In this document: positions 11,711 through 21,701 of the stretch, in pieces
Numbering within the stretch: the first letter of the stretch is position 1
How the letters are laid out: each line of letters opens with the position of its first letter
Assembly: GCA_014529385.2 (NCBI GenBank)
Contig: CM043965.1
Coordinates: 66,061,190-66,125,189, forward strand
Length of the DNA stretch: 64,000 bases
Reading direction: 5' to 3'
DNA from: Adiantum capillus-veneris
Taxonomy: Eukaryota > Streptophyta > Polypodiopsida > Polypodiales > Pteridaceae
Translations under genes and position numbers: made by a program
The notes under the pieces: model-generated
What the model saw: only the letters and a program-made list of their open reading frames with translations
Told to the model about the DNA's origin: nothing
Databases searched by the model: none

Positions 11711-11982
11711 AGCCACAAATATTGTATTTGAACAATTTTGCTCCGTGTTGTAAAAGCTCTGGCTCTCTAAGTACCTTCCATGGTGTATAACGCTCTTTTC
11801 TACTCGCGCACACATCTTTTGATTGAAAATTCTGAGTTTTCGACTTGCCTCTTCTATCACTCAATTCATTGCGTCATTGTATTTATATGCGTCATTACGT
11901 CATTGTATTTAATGGTCTTTGCGTCATTGTCTACTCTATTCATTCAATATTAAGTTTAAATATTCGTGTGTTTAATGCAGGT

Positions 11983-13287
11983 ATGGATGATGAGGAGTTT
12001 CTTTCTTCTTTGCCCCCGCAGCAGAGACAGTGGTACGTGGAGCGTCATCGCTCTGGCGCATCATCGCGCGTTCCTACTCCATCCACATCTCCCTCTATTT
12101 CGGAGCATTCGGCGCGCTCCGAAGCTTCGACGTCGATGAGACAAGCTTCACACTCGTCTAGACACCGGCGCTCTAGTGGTGGCGGTGGCGGTTGTTGTGG
12201 GGATTCCGCCACCGATGCCTCCACACCGCCTCGTGTTCGACGAGGCTCTTTACCCTCCCCTTCTTTGCCCGCCCCCACACCAGCCACAACATCGCCATCT
12301 ACGCCAGGTTTTGCACGGCTGACTGTTCCTAGCAGCTACACACCTCTACCTACTCTGCCAGGAGCCACCCCACTCGACACTCCTCGCTTCGGGGCCCAGA
12401 CGCCGGTGGAGACACTTGACGTCCGTACCCCCATCGACACGCCGCTAGAGACCCCTACCGGGACACCCAGGTTCACGCGTCACCGGCCAGAGGGCTTGCC
12501 TTACTCCGTCGACTTCAGCGGCGGCATCATCATGGATGATGACGGCAAGAAGGTGATCTCGCGCATGCGTGGTCTTTGCTCTCAGCTGTTCAGACACTAC
12601 ATACTAAACAAATGGAGTGAAGTACCAAGTGATTTAAAAAACAGAGTCATCAGCATACTTCATGATGAGTTTCCCGTTCCAACACGGGATCAGCGCCTCA
12701 ATGAAGACCTGATGAAGATTCGAATGCGCGAATACTGCAAACACAAGCGTTCCGAAGTGCAAAAAGCAATCAAGCATGGGTGGAACAGGCCAGATTGGCT
12801 GGCCAAAGAAGATTGGAAGAATGCGAAGAAAGCAGCGCGCGAGAATCCCGACAAGTGGAAGCAACAAAAGGATGCAGCCAGAGCGCAAGTAGAGGCAGGG
12901 AGCTCACACCACTTGGGGAGCGGTGGATGGGCATCATTTGAGGCCGATTTTGTAAGTGTTTTCGCATTGCTCTTTATGTTCGATAGTTTAGGGTTTATGA
13001 GTTTTTTAATTCTAACATAATGAATTCTTTGTATGTTTTGACAGTGGTCGATGACAGGACATGATCCCACACCGTACGAGCGCGAGTACGCAGGCAGGAA
13101 GGGCTTAAACGCCCTGATAGACATTCTCAGTTCTCACGGCGGCATGGTTAGTATTAGGGTTTACTCTTTTCTATTTTTTGTATTGTTTTATAAATGTCGT
13201 TATATGTTTATACTTACTGAAAGCTGTCTTATTGTCTTTTTTTGCAGAATCCGACAGATACGCCGCTTGGACGCGATGAGACGTCTG
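11983..13287 (+). CDS. CACTA accessory (TnpA/Tnp1-like) protein, 3' end interrupted by a retrotransposon
   Basis: Exons 11983-12951, 13045-13146 and 13248-13287 have consensus GTAAGT and GTTAGT donors and join in frame. The original stop is now at 22286-22288, beyond the nested retrotransposon. The ATG at 11983 follows an AG (ATGCAGGT), so a 5' UTR intron is possible. The first 170 or so residues are Ser/Thr/Pro-rich. A basic, helical C-terminal half follows (GLCSQLFRHYI, WNRPDWLAKEDWKNAKKAA, SSHHLGSGGW). This resembles the plant-transposase accessory proteins that sit beside Tnp2. Such proteins bind the subterminal repeats in En/Spm, and that role is inferred here. The protein should have ended DETSD. 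The LTR insertion makes it DETSV plus about 25 LTR-encoded residues. Confidence 0.75.
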
Positions 13288-13580
13288 TGTTAACCCTCAC
13301 GGCACACGGACACCCATCACCTACGATGGACGCGTATTATGTATTTGGTAGAGTCAGGTACCGGGCTTGTCGGACCCATAGGGAAAGGTAGAGTGATCGC
13401 CGATGAGAGGCGCACTTTAACTTGGACATTCAAGGGATTAGTTGGTTAAGCATGGGCGCCCAAGTGTGAATGGGGTGAGCTCCTATAAAAGCCAACTAAA
13501 CCTAATTTTTACTCATTCTCTCATTTGTGCAATTGAAGAGTGCTCTTGCTCCATCTCCATCTTCTTCTTCTTCACCTCCT

Positions 13581-13611
<31 letters not shown>

Positions 13612-13861
13612 GAGAGTGTGTGTGCGATCGAGCATTACGAAGGCACGACGGCGGCGAAGCGGTTGAGCGCGGCACGACTGCAGCTTCTTCTTCATCGCGG
13701 CGAGGAATCCACCACGAAGGCGAGCGTAGAGCGGTGAGTGACACACCCTTTGTTTTCTTGAGCTTGCTAGTTTAGGCTTGTTGTGTGCTTGGAGCCGTTT
13801 GTGGCTCGCATACGGTGTATTGGCAAGTCCCTTGCTTCGACAGTGCGGCAAGGAGCGCACA
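13288..13861 (+). repeat. 5' LTR
   Basis: Begins TGTTAACC and ends GCGCACA. It contains a TATAAAAG promoter box at 13485-13492 and a GT/GA microsatellite downstream of it. It matches 21702-22278 almost exactly. Confidence 0.95.
13485..13492 (+). promoter_or_regulatory. TATA box of the 5' LTR
   Basis: CTCCTATAAAAGCC in the LTR, repeated in the 3' LTR at about 21898-21905. It probably sets the R-region start. Confidence 0.6.
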
Positions 13862-13865
13862 TTTT

Positions 13866-13883
13866 TGGCGCCGCTGCCGGGGA
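13866..13883 (+). promoter_or_regulatory. Primer-binding site (Asp-tRNA type)
   Basis: TGGCGCCGCTGCCGGGGA lies four bases past the 5' LTR. It differs at one base from the TGGCGCCGTTGCCGGGGA site known in Tat/Athila-type gypsy elements. Confidence 0.9.
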
Positions 13884-13963
13884 TATGCCCTACACTAAGC
13901 TCGGTTAGCACTTTACGCTTCCTTGTGGTGCAATTTCTATCATAGGAAAGGCAGGGAAGGAGT

Positions 13964-14520
13964 GTGTGGAGATTTCTTTTTTTTGTGTTTTCTGCAATTG
14001 CTGTCAAGTTTCAATTTCTGCTATTGTCTGTGTTTTTTCAATTTCTGCAATTTCTGCATTTTCAAGTTCGGCGTTTTCAATTTCTGCAATTTTCTGCAAT
14101 TTCTGCGTTTTTTTTGCATTTTCTGTCAATTTCTGCAGTTTTCTGCATTTCTGTCAATTTCTGCAATCTCTGCGTTTTTTCTGCATTTTCTGGCAATTTC
14201 TGCAACTTCTGCGTTTTTTTCAATTTCTGCGTTTTTTCTGCATCAGAAAAAAAAAAAATTTAAAAAAAATTTTTTTTTCTGGAAAAAAAAGTTTTTTGAG
14301 AAAAAAAAAATAATTGAGAAAAAAAAAAAAAATTTAAAAGGAAAAAAAGTTCGAAAATTAAAAACGCGAGCGAGTGGGTGGCGAAATTTTTCGAAAATAA
14401 AAAACGTGACTCTTAAAACGGACGGGTTGGTTTGTATAAAAGATAGATCGGATCGGGATCATTTTCCCAAGCCCAAGCCCAAGCCCAAGCCCAAGCCCAA
14501 GCCCAAGCCCAGGCCTCAGG
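13964..14520. repeat. Retrotransposon leader: TTTCTGCAA repeats, A/T homopolymers, (CCCAAG)n
   Basis: CAATTTCTGC-type units repeat about 15 times (13980-14240), then poly-A/poly-T runs (14247-14345), then eight CCCAAG hexamers (about 14466-14512). Nothing here looks coding. It is the untranslated leader before gag. Confidence 0.85.
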
Positions 14521-14897
14521 CCTCAGTCTTATGATATATACTAGACTCACTCTTATATATATACCCTACTCCCTCAAGAGAGAATGAGAGCATGTGGGAC
14601 AAGTCCTCCACTCTCCTCCTTTCTCTTCCCACTTGCACCCTTAGACTTTCTAGTTTGGGCCTAGTTCCCTACTGGAAATTGACAGTTTTAGGGATTCCGA
14701 GGGCATAGAGTGACCAAACGGAGAGCTGTAAAGCACGGCACGACCCTCTGACCGATACGCTCGTTTTGAGCTATCACACGGCCCATTCCACGACACGCTC
14801 TAAAAAATCTAGCAAAAAAACAAACAAAAAACACGCTAAAAACTAGTCACAAGGCCTCCTAGAGCAGCTTTTTGACACCTTAGGGTATCAAAAGCAC

Positions 14898-17800
14898 ATG
14901 CACTTACGCTCTGGGCGGGTGCTAGAACACAAGCATATTGAGGGTGCCTCTGTTCATACGGACACCCATTACCCATCCACGATAAGCTCTAGACCCTCAG
15001 CGGGGACACAAGGTAGCACCACCCAAGACCCTAAAATAGCCGCTAGTGATTCCTCCTCCGACTCAGAAATCATGGAAGCATACCCTACCCAAAACACTGA
15101 GAGAGAAGGCCATGCACCTCCCGAAGCTCCACAGCCTAGTACTAGTATGTTTAGCCGTTTCATGGAAACGTTAGGTAGAGCTACTCGCTCGGAACCTGAT
15201 GCAAATGAAGCACACGAAGGGGGTGGGGAAGTGGACTCTCCTTTCACATCGCACGTGGACCCCACACCCCCAAAGAGTGTCCATGTGGATATCCTACCAA
15301 CTTCTTACCAAGAAGGCCCTGTTGAGCTGCCTCCTTCAGAAGTTCCCTCTAGAGTACCGTTGGTGACAAGTAAAACCACGGGGAGCAACATTGCTTCTAC
15401 CTCACAAGAAACCGTTAACACGTCGACTCTAGAAGGATTGTCCATTAATGATCATTGGACATACGACCTCCACACTGAGGTGTTGACGGATCTACACTCT
15501 GGCCACGCCTACCATGTAGGATGGATAGAGATTGTACAATCCACCTCTAGTGCCACCAGCATCGAAGATCAACAGAAAATGATCTGTAATGTTATCCATG
15601 GCATTATTCAATCAGAAAGGCAAAACCGAGGGGTAAATATACTCTCAACTGGCCCCATGAGATTTCTGGATACGAGCAAGGCTCAACAGCCTACTCTATC
15701 ACAAATGGAGACTCCTCTAATGAGCCCCATGGACCCATCTTACGTCATTTCACCCGGGGTCTCTATGCAATCTGAGCCTCCGAGCGAAAACTTTAGCTTC
15801 CCTAACTTGGCTCAACCCTCTATCAAGGAAAACACAGTGCTCACTCCAGGGATAAGCCTGACAGAGAATGTACCGATGACATCTACGGTTAGCGCAGTGC
15901 CACTACCTAGTGTCGTAGTACCTAATATGGGGCCTCGACCATATGTGCCTCTAGCCCCTTATGCACACATGGCCCCCACAACTCCAATTGTACCACTTGC
16001 TTATGCTCCTCGAGTGCCGCTCCCTAGCTCTTATCCGAGTGGACCTATGCCCGGTTATGTTCCATATCCTGCATCATCCACACATATGCCAAGACCGGTA
16101 CCCGTCCCTCTCCCACATATGATTCCAAGAGTACCTCCACCGGCCCTGCCTCCTCACATAGGTGACTTGGCAGCGTTTGCTCAAACCATAGGTCGATCTA
16201 TCGCGGAAAATATGCTTCATGCATCTGATAGAGAGCCTAGAAGTAAGGCAGTACAAATTGCCAAACTCACGCAAAAATTCAATGGGGACGAAGATGCTAG
16301 AAAACACATTGAAGTGTTTGAACAAGTATGTGATTCCTTAGGGGAACGCAACGAACTACATAAGTGCAATGCCTTAAGCTTGACATTAAGTGGGAAGGCT
16401 GGAGATTGGTATAGGACCCTAAGGGTGGACGAGAAAACAATCTACCCTACCCTTCGAAGGTTGTTTCTAAAGGAGTACATACGAGAAGGTGTGCTTTGGG
16501 GTGTAGCATCTCAGCTACAGAAGGCCGAACGTAAGGAAGGAGAGTCAGTAAGGGACTTCATTAGTCGTCTAAAGCACTTAAACTCTCGCTGCCCTGTAAA
16601 TGAGCGCTTCAACAATAACCAACTGCTTGATCGATTCATTCGAGGGTTGAGGAATGAAGGAATCTATAATGGACTAGTGATTAGAGGTATCACAACCTGG
16701 GAAGATGTCACTGCCAATGCAATCCAATTAGAGGACAACTTGATGATAGCAGGCATGAGGGTGTCTACTGACACGAGATCCACTAGCTCACAAGCCATTG
16801 AGTATGAACCCATGACTGCAAAGCCCATTGCCAATGAGCCAAAGGTATTTGAGACATTCTTGACAGACCTCACCAAGGCAATCCAAGAGTCTCTTAAGGA
16901 TAATCGACCCCCTCAAAATAGTCACATGTATCCAAGAAGAGAGCAACAATGGTGTTCCATTTGCTTAGGTCCACATAGCACTAGTGAGTGCCCTACGTTT
17001 AGAGTAAAATTTAATGGAACTTGCAACGCATGTGGTAGGTATGGTCACCAAGCTAAGGATTGTTTAATGATCAAACGTATGATGGCAAATAGACCACCTG
17101 TAGCCTGGACGGATGCACCTCGAGGTCCTGTATTGATGCCTACTCCACCTGTTGAGCAACTACCGCAACACATGGTCCCTAGATCTCAAAATGTTGTACA
17201 AGCTACACCGCTACCACCTCCTGTGCTAGGACCGCAGCCCCCGCATCCAAGAGTCGCCCCTATGAACCAAGTAGGTTGCGAGCCATCAAATGCTTATGCA
17301 GATGGCTGTGAGGAGGAAATAGACACTAGTATTGCCTACGGACTTGATACATTGGAAGAATGTCCTATATACTACATGGAAGATTGTTGGGGACAAGTCA
17401 AGCCGGTTTATCAAGCTGCTGCTCTCGCATCCAGAGGTCAAAATATCAACACCCAGGCTAGGAGGCCACCTCTTCAATGCTACGAGTGTGGTGGACCACA
17501 TCGAGTAGCGGAGTGCCCTATTAGGCTGCAAAAGAATGCTGCACAGATGCAAGTGAATCAAGGGAGCACGTCTGCAATGCCAATACTCACATGTAATCGT
17601 TGTGGCATAGATCACTTGATTGCCCAATGCCCCTATAACCCAAATGCGCCTAAAATCACACCCCTGAATTTGGTCGAAATTGCTAGTGTGACATCACCAA
17701 TACCACCCGTCGCACCCGCTTATGCGATTACACGGTCCATGCTTCAAGGGCCAGGACATATCCTCGAAGAGAGAGATACCGCGTCAATTATCCAAGCAAA

Positions 17801-18614
17801 GAAAAAGAAGACACGAAGGAAGAAGTCGCAGAATACGGAAAATTCAAAGCCAAGTTCCAAAACAAACATAGGAACAGGAGATGACCCCGTGTATATGAAT
17901 GACCTCGAGGATGATTCAGATTCAGTCGAGACAATGGAGACTAGAACCAATACCACAAAGGGAAAGACCGACAAAGAAAACCGTAACATGGAACCAAATG
18001 AAAACCGAATGAGAGAAAACCATAAAGAGCCTCTGAAAACACCACAAGTGTTTCCAAATCCAATCCAAGACCCCCAAGATAAACCGCAGGGGCAAAAAGG
18101 GAAGAATCGTAAAAAGAAGATTGGGACGTACCCAAACCCAGTAGACGAGATTGAGCAGGTGAAACATCTAAGAGGTTTAGTGGAGGAGACTCAAAGGAAA
18201 CTAGAACCAGAACCCATGCATGTCAAAATTCATGACACAGTGTTTCCCACGCAAGTTCATCCACCCCACATGAACCATAGACCGTTAGCCATATCTAGTA
18301 TCATCCAAGAAGGGAGTGAGGACAGGACATCAGAAAGTGAGCATACACCCTTCTTGTTGGAAAGGATGTTTAACGAAGGAATACCTGATCCCATTGAGGA
18401 ATATGAGATTCCATCCTCACCAGTTCCTAGTCAAGGACCTACACCCTGCAAAACGCCAATGAATGTTGCCAAACTAGTGGACTTCATGTCTTCTGAGGTC
18501 CGAACCACGATCATAGCAAAGCTGTATGGAGATCCTGAGTTATTCCTTGCACTTCGAGCATTCCTTAACGGAGAGCTACGAAACGGGATTACCGCAGTTT
18601 GCGCAACCAAATAG
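14898..18614 (+). CDS. Retrotransposon gag polyprotein, 1238 aa, four zinc knuckles
   Basis: The protein starts MHLRSGRVLE, a start style common in plant gypsy gag. Residues 1-400 are Ser/Pro/Thr-rich with a long proline-rich tract. Residues of about 445-620 form the Retrotrans_gag capsid domain (LSLTLSGKAGDWYR, FISRLKHLNSRCP, LLDRFIRGL). Four knuckles follow: CSICLGPHSTSEC (about 686), CNACGRYGHQAKDC (about 709), CYECGGPHRVAEC (about 861) and CNRCGIDHLIAQC (about 900). Three use CX2CX3HX4C and one uses the standard CX2CX4HX4C. The last 250 residues are highly charged (K/E-rich) and may bind RNA. The length is about twice that of a typical gypsy gag. The frame ends in a 98-nt overlap with the protease frame, so a +1 (or -2) shift would be needed for a fusion. 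Confidence 0.92.
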   Translation: MHLRSGRVLEHKHIEGASVHTDTHYPSTISSRPSAGTQGSTTQDPKIAASDSSSDSEIMEAYPTQNTEREGHAPPEAPQPSTSMFSRFMETLGRATRSEPDANEAHEGGGEVDSPFTSHVDPTPPKSVHVDILPTSYQEGPVELPPSEVPSRVPLVTSKTTGSNIASTSQETVNTSTLEGLSINDHWTYDLHTEVLTDLHSGHAYHVGWIEIVQSTSSATSIEDQQKMICNVIHGIIQSERQNRGVNILSTGPMRFLDTSKAQQPTLSQMETPLMSPMDPSYVISPGVSMQSEPPSENFSFPNLAQPSIKENTVLTPGISLTENVPMTSTVSAVPLPSVVVPNMGPRPYVPLAPYAHMAPTTPIVPLAYAPRVPLPSSYPSGPMPGYVPYPASSTHMPRPVPVPLPHMIPRVPPPALPPHIGDLAAFAQTIGRSIAENMLHASDREPRSKAVQIAKLTQKFNGDEDARKHIEVFEQVCDSLGERNELHKCNALSLTLSGKAGDWYRTLRVDEKTIYPTLRRLFLKEYIREGVLWGVASQLQKAERKEGESVRDFISRLKHLNSRCPVNERFNNNQLLDRFIRGLRNEGIYNGLVIRGITTWEDVTANAIQLEDNLMIAGMRVSTDTRSTSSQAIEYEPMTAKPIANEPKVFETFLTDLTKAIQESLKDNRPPQNSHMYPRREQQWCSICLGPHSTSECPTFRVKFNGTCNACGRYGHQAKDCLMIKRMMANRPPVAWTDAPRGPVLMPTPPVEQLPQHMVPRSQNVVQATPLPPPVLGPQPPHPRVAPMNQVGCEPSNAYADGCEEEIDTSIAYGLDTLEECPIYYMEDCWGQVKPVYQAAALASRGQNINTQARRPPLQCYECGGPHRVAECPIRLQKNAAQMQVNQGSTSAMPILTCNRCGIDHLIAQCPYNPNAPKITPLNLVEIASVTSPIPPVAPAYAITRSMLQGPGHILEERDTASIIQAKKKKTRRKKSQNTENSKPSSKTNIGTGDDPVYMNDLEDDSDSVETMETRTNTTKGKTDKENRNMEPNENRMRENHKEPLKTPQVFPNPIQDPQDKPQGQKGKNRKKKIGTYPNPVDEIEQVKHLRGLVEETQRKLEPEPMHVKIHDTVFPTQVHPPHMNHRPLAISSIIQEGSEDRTSESEHTPFLLERMFNEGIPDPIEEYEIPSSPVPSQGPTPCKTPMNVAKLVDFMSSEVRTTIIAKLYGDPELFLALRAFLNGELRNGITAVCATK

Positions 18615-19734
18615 GCCTGACTCGATTATGATTGATGAGGAAAATCATGTGCAATCACTTGACTTAGATGGACACGAGTCTGTGATCGAGGTACCCATTA
18701 ACGAATTAGGGCAGTATTTTGAAGGCGACGAGTCTAATGCGACCCTACCCATCACTACCAAGGGATTAACTATAAAGGGAATTCTTGATGGTGGTGCGGG
18801 AGTTAGCATCGTTACAAAAGATTGTTGGGAATCCATGGGAAAACCCCGCCTCAGTGTTACTAACATTGTGGTAAAGATGGCAAATGGTACCATAGCCAAA
18901 CCTATGGGGATGCTCAAGGATCTTAAGATCAAAGTTCTAGGACACAAGGTACGACATACGTTCATTGTAATGGATTTCTCTAAACACCTTATGTCATATG
19001 AAATGATTTTAGGACGACCATTCATGAGGGAAGCACAAATGGTTCACGATTGGTCTAAAAATCATGTCTATTTGCAATTCCAAGACTCTGTCCTTAGAGT
19101 GGATTTGGTGACTGGTAAGGTACACCCCTTAGGGAGTAAAACCATTATTGATCATCGCTCTGACACCACAGTTCACTCGGCCCCACTACAATATTGTTAC
19201 ACTTGTAAGAAGGATACAGACATTGGCCAAGATTCTCCTTACATGGATGTGTTACCGGGTATGACGGAATCAGACAATGTGGATTGGGTCCACCTAGCAT
19301 CAACCATAGACACTTGGGGAAATAGGGGGACGACCTGGGTAACACCTGAGGGGGATGAAATGCCTATACCCTTAAATATGCTACAAGCAATGCATATCGC
19401 TTCCGACAAGACTCATCCTAATGTAACGAAGAAAACATACAAGTGGGTCCCTAAAGCTTCTTTAGTGACCATAGCTAGTGCTAAAAAACAGAAGCCTTGT
19501 AAGAAACGTACCACTCGCTCCAAGAAAAGTAAGAAAATGTTGCGATGGATCCCTAAACGACTATTGGAAGCCCAAGGCTACTATCAAGGAAATGATCAAA
19601 TCTGGGTGCCAAAACGTAGATTGTGCTCTTACCTATCACCTGACCCAAGTAAACCCAATCCTGTAGCTCCAAAACAAATGAAAATCGTGGAAAGAAAAAA
19701 ATCACAGAATGCTACACACCTAGTCCCGAGCTAG
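18517..19734 (+). CDS. Retropepsin-like aspartic protease and WVPK-repeat region
   Basis: This frame is open from 18517 (first ATG 18526) and overlaps the end of gag. LDGGAGVSIV (about residue 86 from the ATG) is the active-site loop; D-G-G replaces the usual D-[ST]-G. EMILGRPFM about 75 residues later is the ILG flap-side motif. Beyond the protease is a basic segment with recurring YKWVPK, LRWIPK and IWVPK units. It stops at 19732-19734, just after a run of seven A. There is no RT domain. Expression may depend on frameshifting from gag, because the ATG lies inside gag. Confidence 0.82.
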   Translation, partial: QSCMEILSYSLHFEHSLTESYETGLPQFAQPNRPDSIMIDEENHVQSLDLDGHESVIEVPINELGQYFEGDESNATLPITTKGLTIKGILDGGAGVSIVTKDCWESMGKPRLSVTNIVVKMANGTIAKPMGMLKDLKIKVLGHKVRHTFIVMDFSKHLMSYEMILGRPFMREAQMVHDWSKNHVYLQFQDSVLRVDLVTGKVHPLGSKTIIDHRSDTTVHSAPLQYCYTCKKDTDIGQDSPYMDVLPGMTESDNVDWVHLASTIDTWGNRGTTWVTPEGDEMPIPLNMLQAMHIASDKTHPNVTKKTYKWVPKASLVTIASAKKQKPCKKRTTRSKKSKKMLRWIPKRLLEAQGYYQGNDQIWVPKRRLCSYLSPDPSKPNPVAPKQMKIVERKKSQNATHLVPS

Positions 19735-20078
19735 TTTGGGTACCAAAGAAAGAACGATTTGTTCCACCTAGCTCAGGAAGGGGGGAATCCCATGAAGATT
19801 CTAGCTCATCATGTAATACATCCATAGAGGTAAAAGCTTCTACACAGCCTCCATCTATAGTAGTGGACCTCCATGAAGCTACAAAAGAATCCACACCTCC
19901 CAGTGTTCAAGAATCACCTAATGAACCACTTCAAGTTCGATCCTGGGAGAGTACCTTACCACCCTTGCAACTTGACGAGGCACCTAGGGTAATAGAAAAC
20001 TACTGGCAAAAATCCTCACCTATTACCAACTGGAACAATTGGTTTCAAAGGGTGACAAGCTCATTTCAAACGGTATGA
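19701..20078 (+). CDS. -1 frame extension of the protease ORF
   Basis: Reading shifted by -1 at the A7 run (19695-19701) continues the protein for 125 codons to a TGA at 20076-20078. It carries on the same pattern (LVWVPKKERF) and then an acidic Pro/Ser-rich tail ending NWFQRVTSSFQTV. The WVPK repeat crossing the frame boundary argues that both frames belong to one protein. The A-AAA-AAA heptamer is in the correct phase for -1 slippage, but a simple one-base indel would look the same. Confidence 0.6.
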   Translation: MTECYTPSPELVWVPKKERFVPPSSGRGESHEDSSSSCNTSIEVKASTQPPSIVVDLHEATKESTPPSVQESPNEPLQVRSWESTLPPLQLDEAPRVIENYWQKSSPITNWNNWFQRVTSSFQTV

Positions 20079-21687
20079 TCTACCCAAGGAAGGGGGGAGT
20101 GTTTGCTGACAGTCATCATTCATTTGTTTCCCTCTCAACCTTTTTCCCTGACCTCTCAATTCCAATCTTAGGGAATGTACATATAAAGCTTTATACTCAC
20201 AAAAAAAAAACAAACAAAAAAAAAAAGAGCAAGAGCAATTAGCAAACGAGTATGCACATTAAAATCAAAACATTGACTCAGACCTACACATGTCACATTT
20301 GGCACAGTGAAACAGAAACCTATGCCATAAAACACCTTTGATCCTCATCACTTGAGTGATGGAGGGTAGGTAAGATTAGTACGATAGGAATGTTTCTGTT
20401 TTAGAGTTGAGAGATTAGCAAAGTTCTCTTTTCCCACTGATGTTCCTCCTAGAGGTATTGTTTGTGTTTCATAGTGTGTACAGGAGCGTGTTGCTATTGA
20501 TAGGATTTGGACCTTCATGGAACCTTCAAATCAAGCGTGACCATCAACACAAACAGGTGTTTCTTATCCATTAGCATTGCCCTTATCTTTTTTGCATCCA
20601 TGTTTGTCTGCTTTGATTGGGATTGGTAGCATAATATTCAGCGCATTGGCTTAGTATCCAACATTTAATTCAATGTAATGTTTTGTCATAATCACTTGTT
20701 TAGGTGTAAAAATCAAGCAGTCCGACTAAGCTAGTTTGACCAAGTTAGGTGTTAGAGATCTTCTCTTAATACCATGGGGAATGCCTTCCTAATAAGCAAT
20801 GGTTACTTAGGTTCTTAATCCGATTTAGGCAGCATTGTATGAAATGTACTAGGGCTTTCTAGTGGGCTTAACCCTATCGACCTTTAGCTTAAGTATTATA
20901 AAGGGAGTTTACTAATGTGATGAGCCTGGGGAATGTAACAATGTTATATGACCTCCCAAAGTTACAAAATTAAAATGATGAAAATGAACAAACAAAAAAT
21001 CAAAGTGCCACAATGTAAAATTTTAAGCTGGAAGCGAAATCTCAGCTTGATTTGGTACTTCACTCACATGTATCGCCTATGGTACTAGAGCCCTAGAGGT
21101 TCCCAGTGTGGGCGCTTTTCCTTGAGAAGCAAAAAACCCAAGGCATACAAAATAAGCACACACATCATAATTGAATCACTGTGAAAAGACCTTGGGGGGT
21201 CAAAGAAAAAGTAATCAGTCAGGCGATGATTTCATGAGAAATTCCTTTTATGGTAGCTTAACTACAAGGTTTTCTAGATATAGCCTCTAGTCAGCCCTTG
21301 AACATGAATACTTGGCTCTCGCGATTAAACAACTTAATTGACCACAGAAAGTTAAGAAGCTTACCCATGGTATTAATATTCGATCTCTAGTGCTTTTCGA
21401 CCGTCAAATTAGCAACCCCAGACTTGTTTAATTTTCTACCTTTACATCTGTTTATGCATTTGATTACATTGCAATTTAATGTTCATTGCTAACAAATTGT
21501 TTGAAATTCTTTTACCAATCAATTTTTCTACCTAAAACTGCATATGCTTTTTAAGAGAATGCAATTACTGTGGCAATGTTGTTTGATTTTGCAGTGATTG
21601 AAGAAGGCTAAGGACATTCATCTCAAATGCTCTTCCACCTCGACGAACTAGCTTCAACTCAATAGCTTCCGAGGACGGAATCTACAT
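20079..21687. other. Non-coding 3' half of the retrotransposon
   Basis: A second purine tract, AAGGAAGGGGGGAGTG (20085-20100), follows the last ORF. Downstream to 21687 I see no open frame with family motifs. This is the interval where pol would be expected, and it holds only A/T-rich unique-looking DNA. Confidence 0.7.
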
Positions 21688-21701
21688 CAGGAAGGGGGGC
21701 A
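21688..21701 (+). promoter_or_regulatory. Polypurine tract
   Basis: CAGGAAGGGGGGCA directly precedes the 3' LTR and would prime plus-strand DNA synthesis. Confidence 0.9.

Noticed and set aside
14461-14530. Lys-Pro repeat protein in the retrotransposon leader
   Set aside because: It arises from a (CCCAAG)n hexamer downstream of poly-A/T runs and is preceded by no plausible coding sequence.
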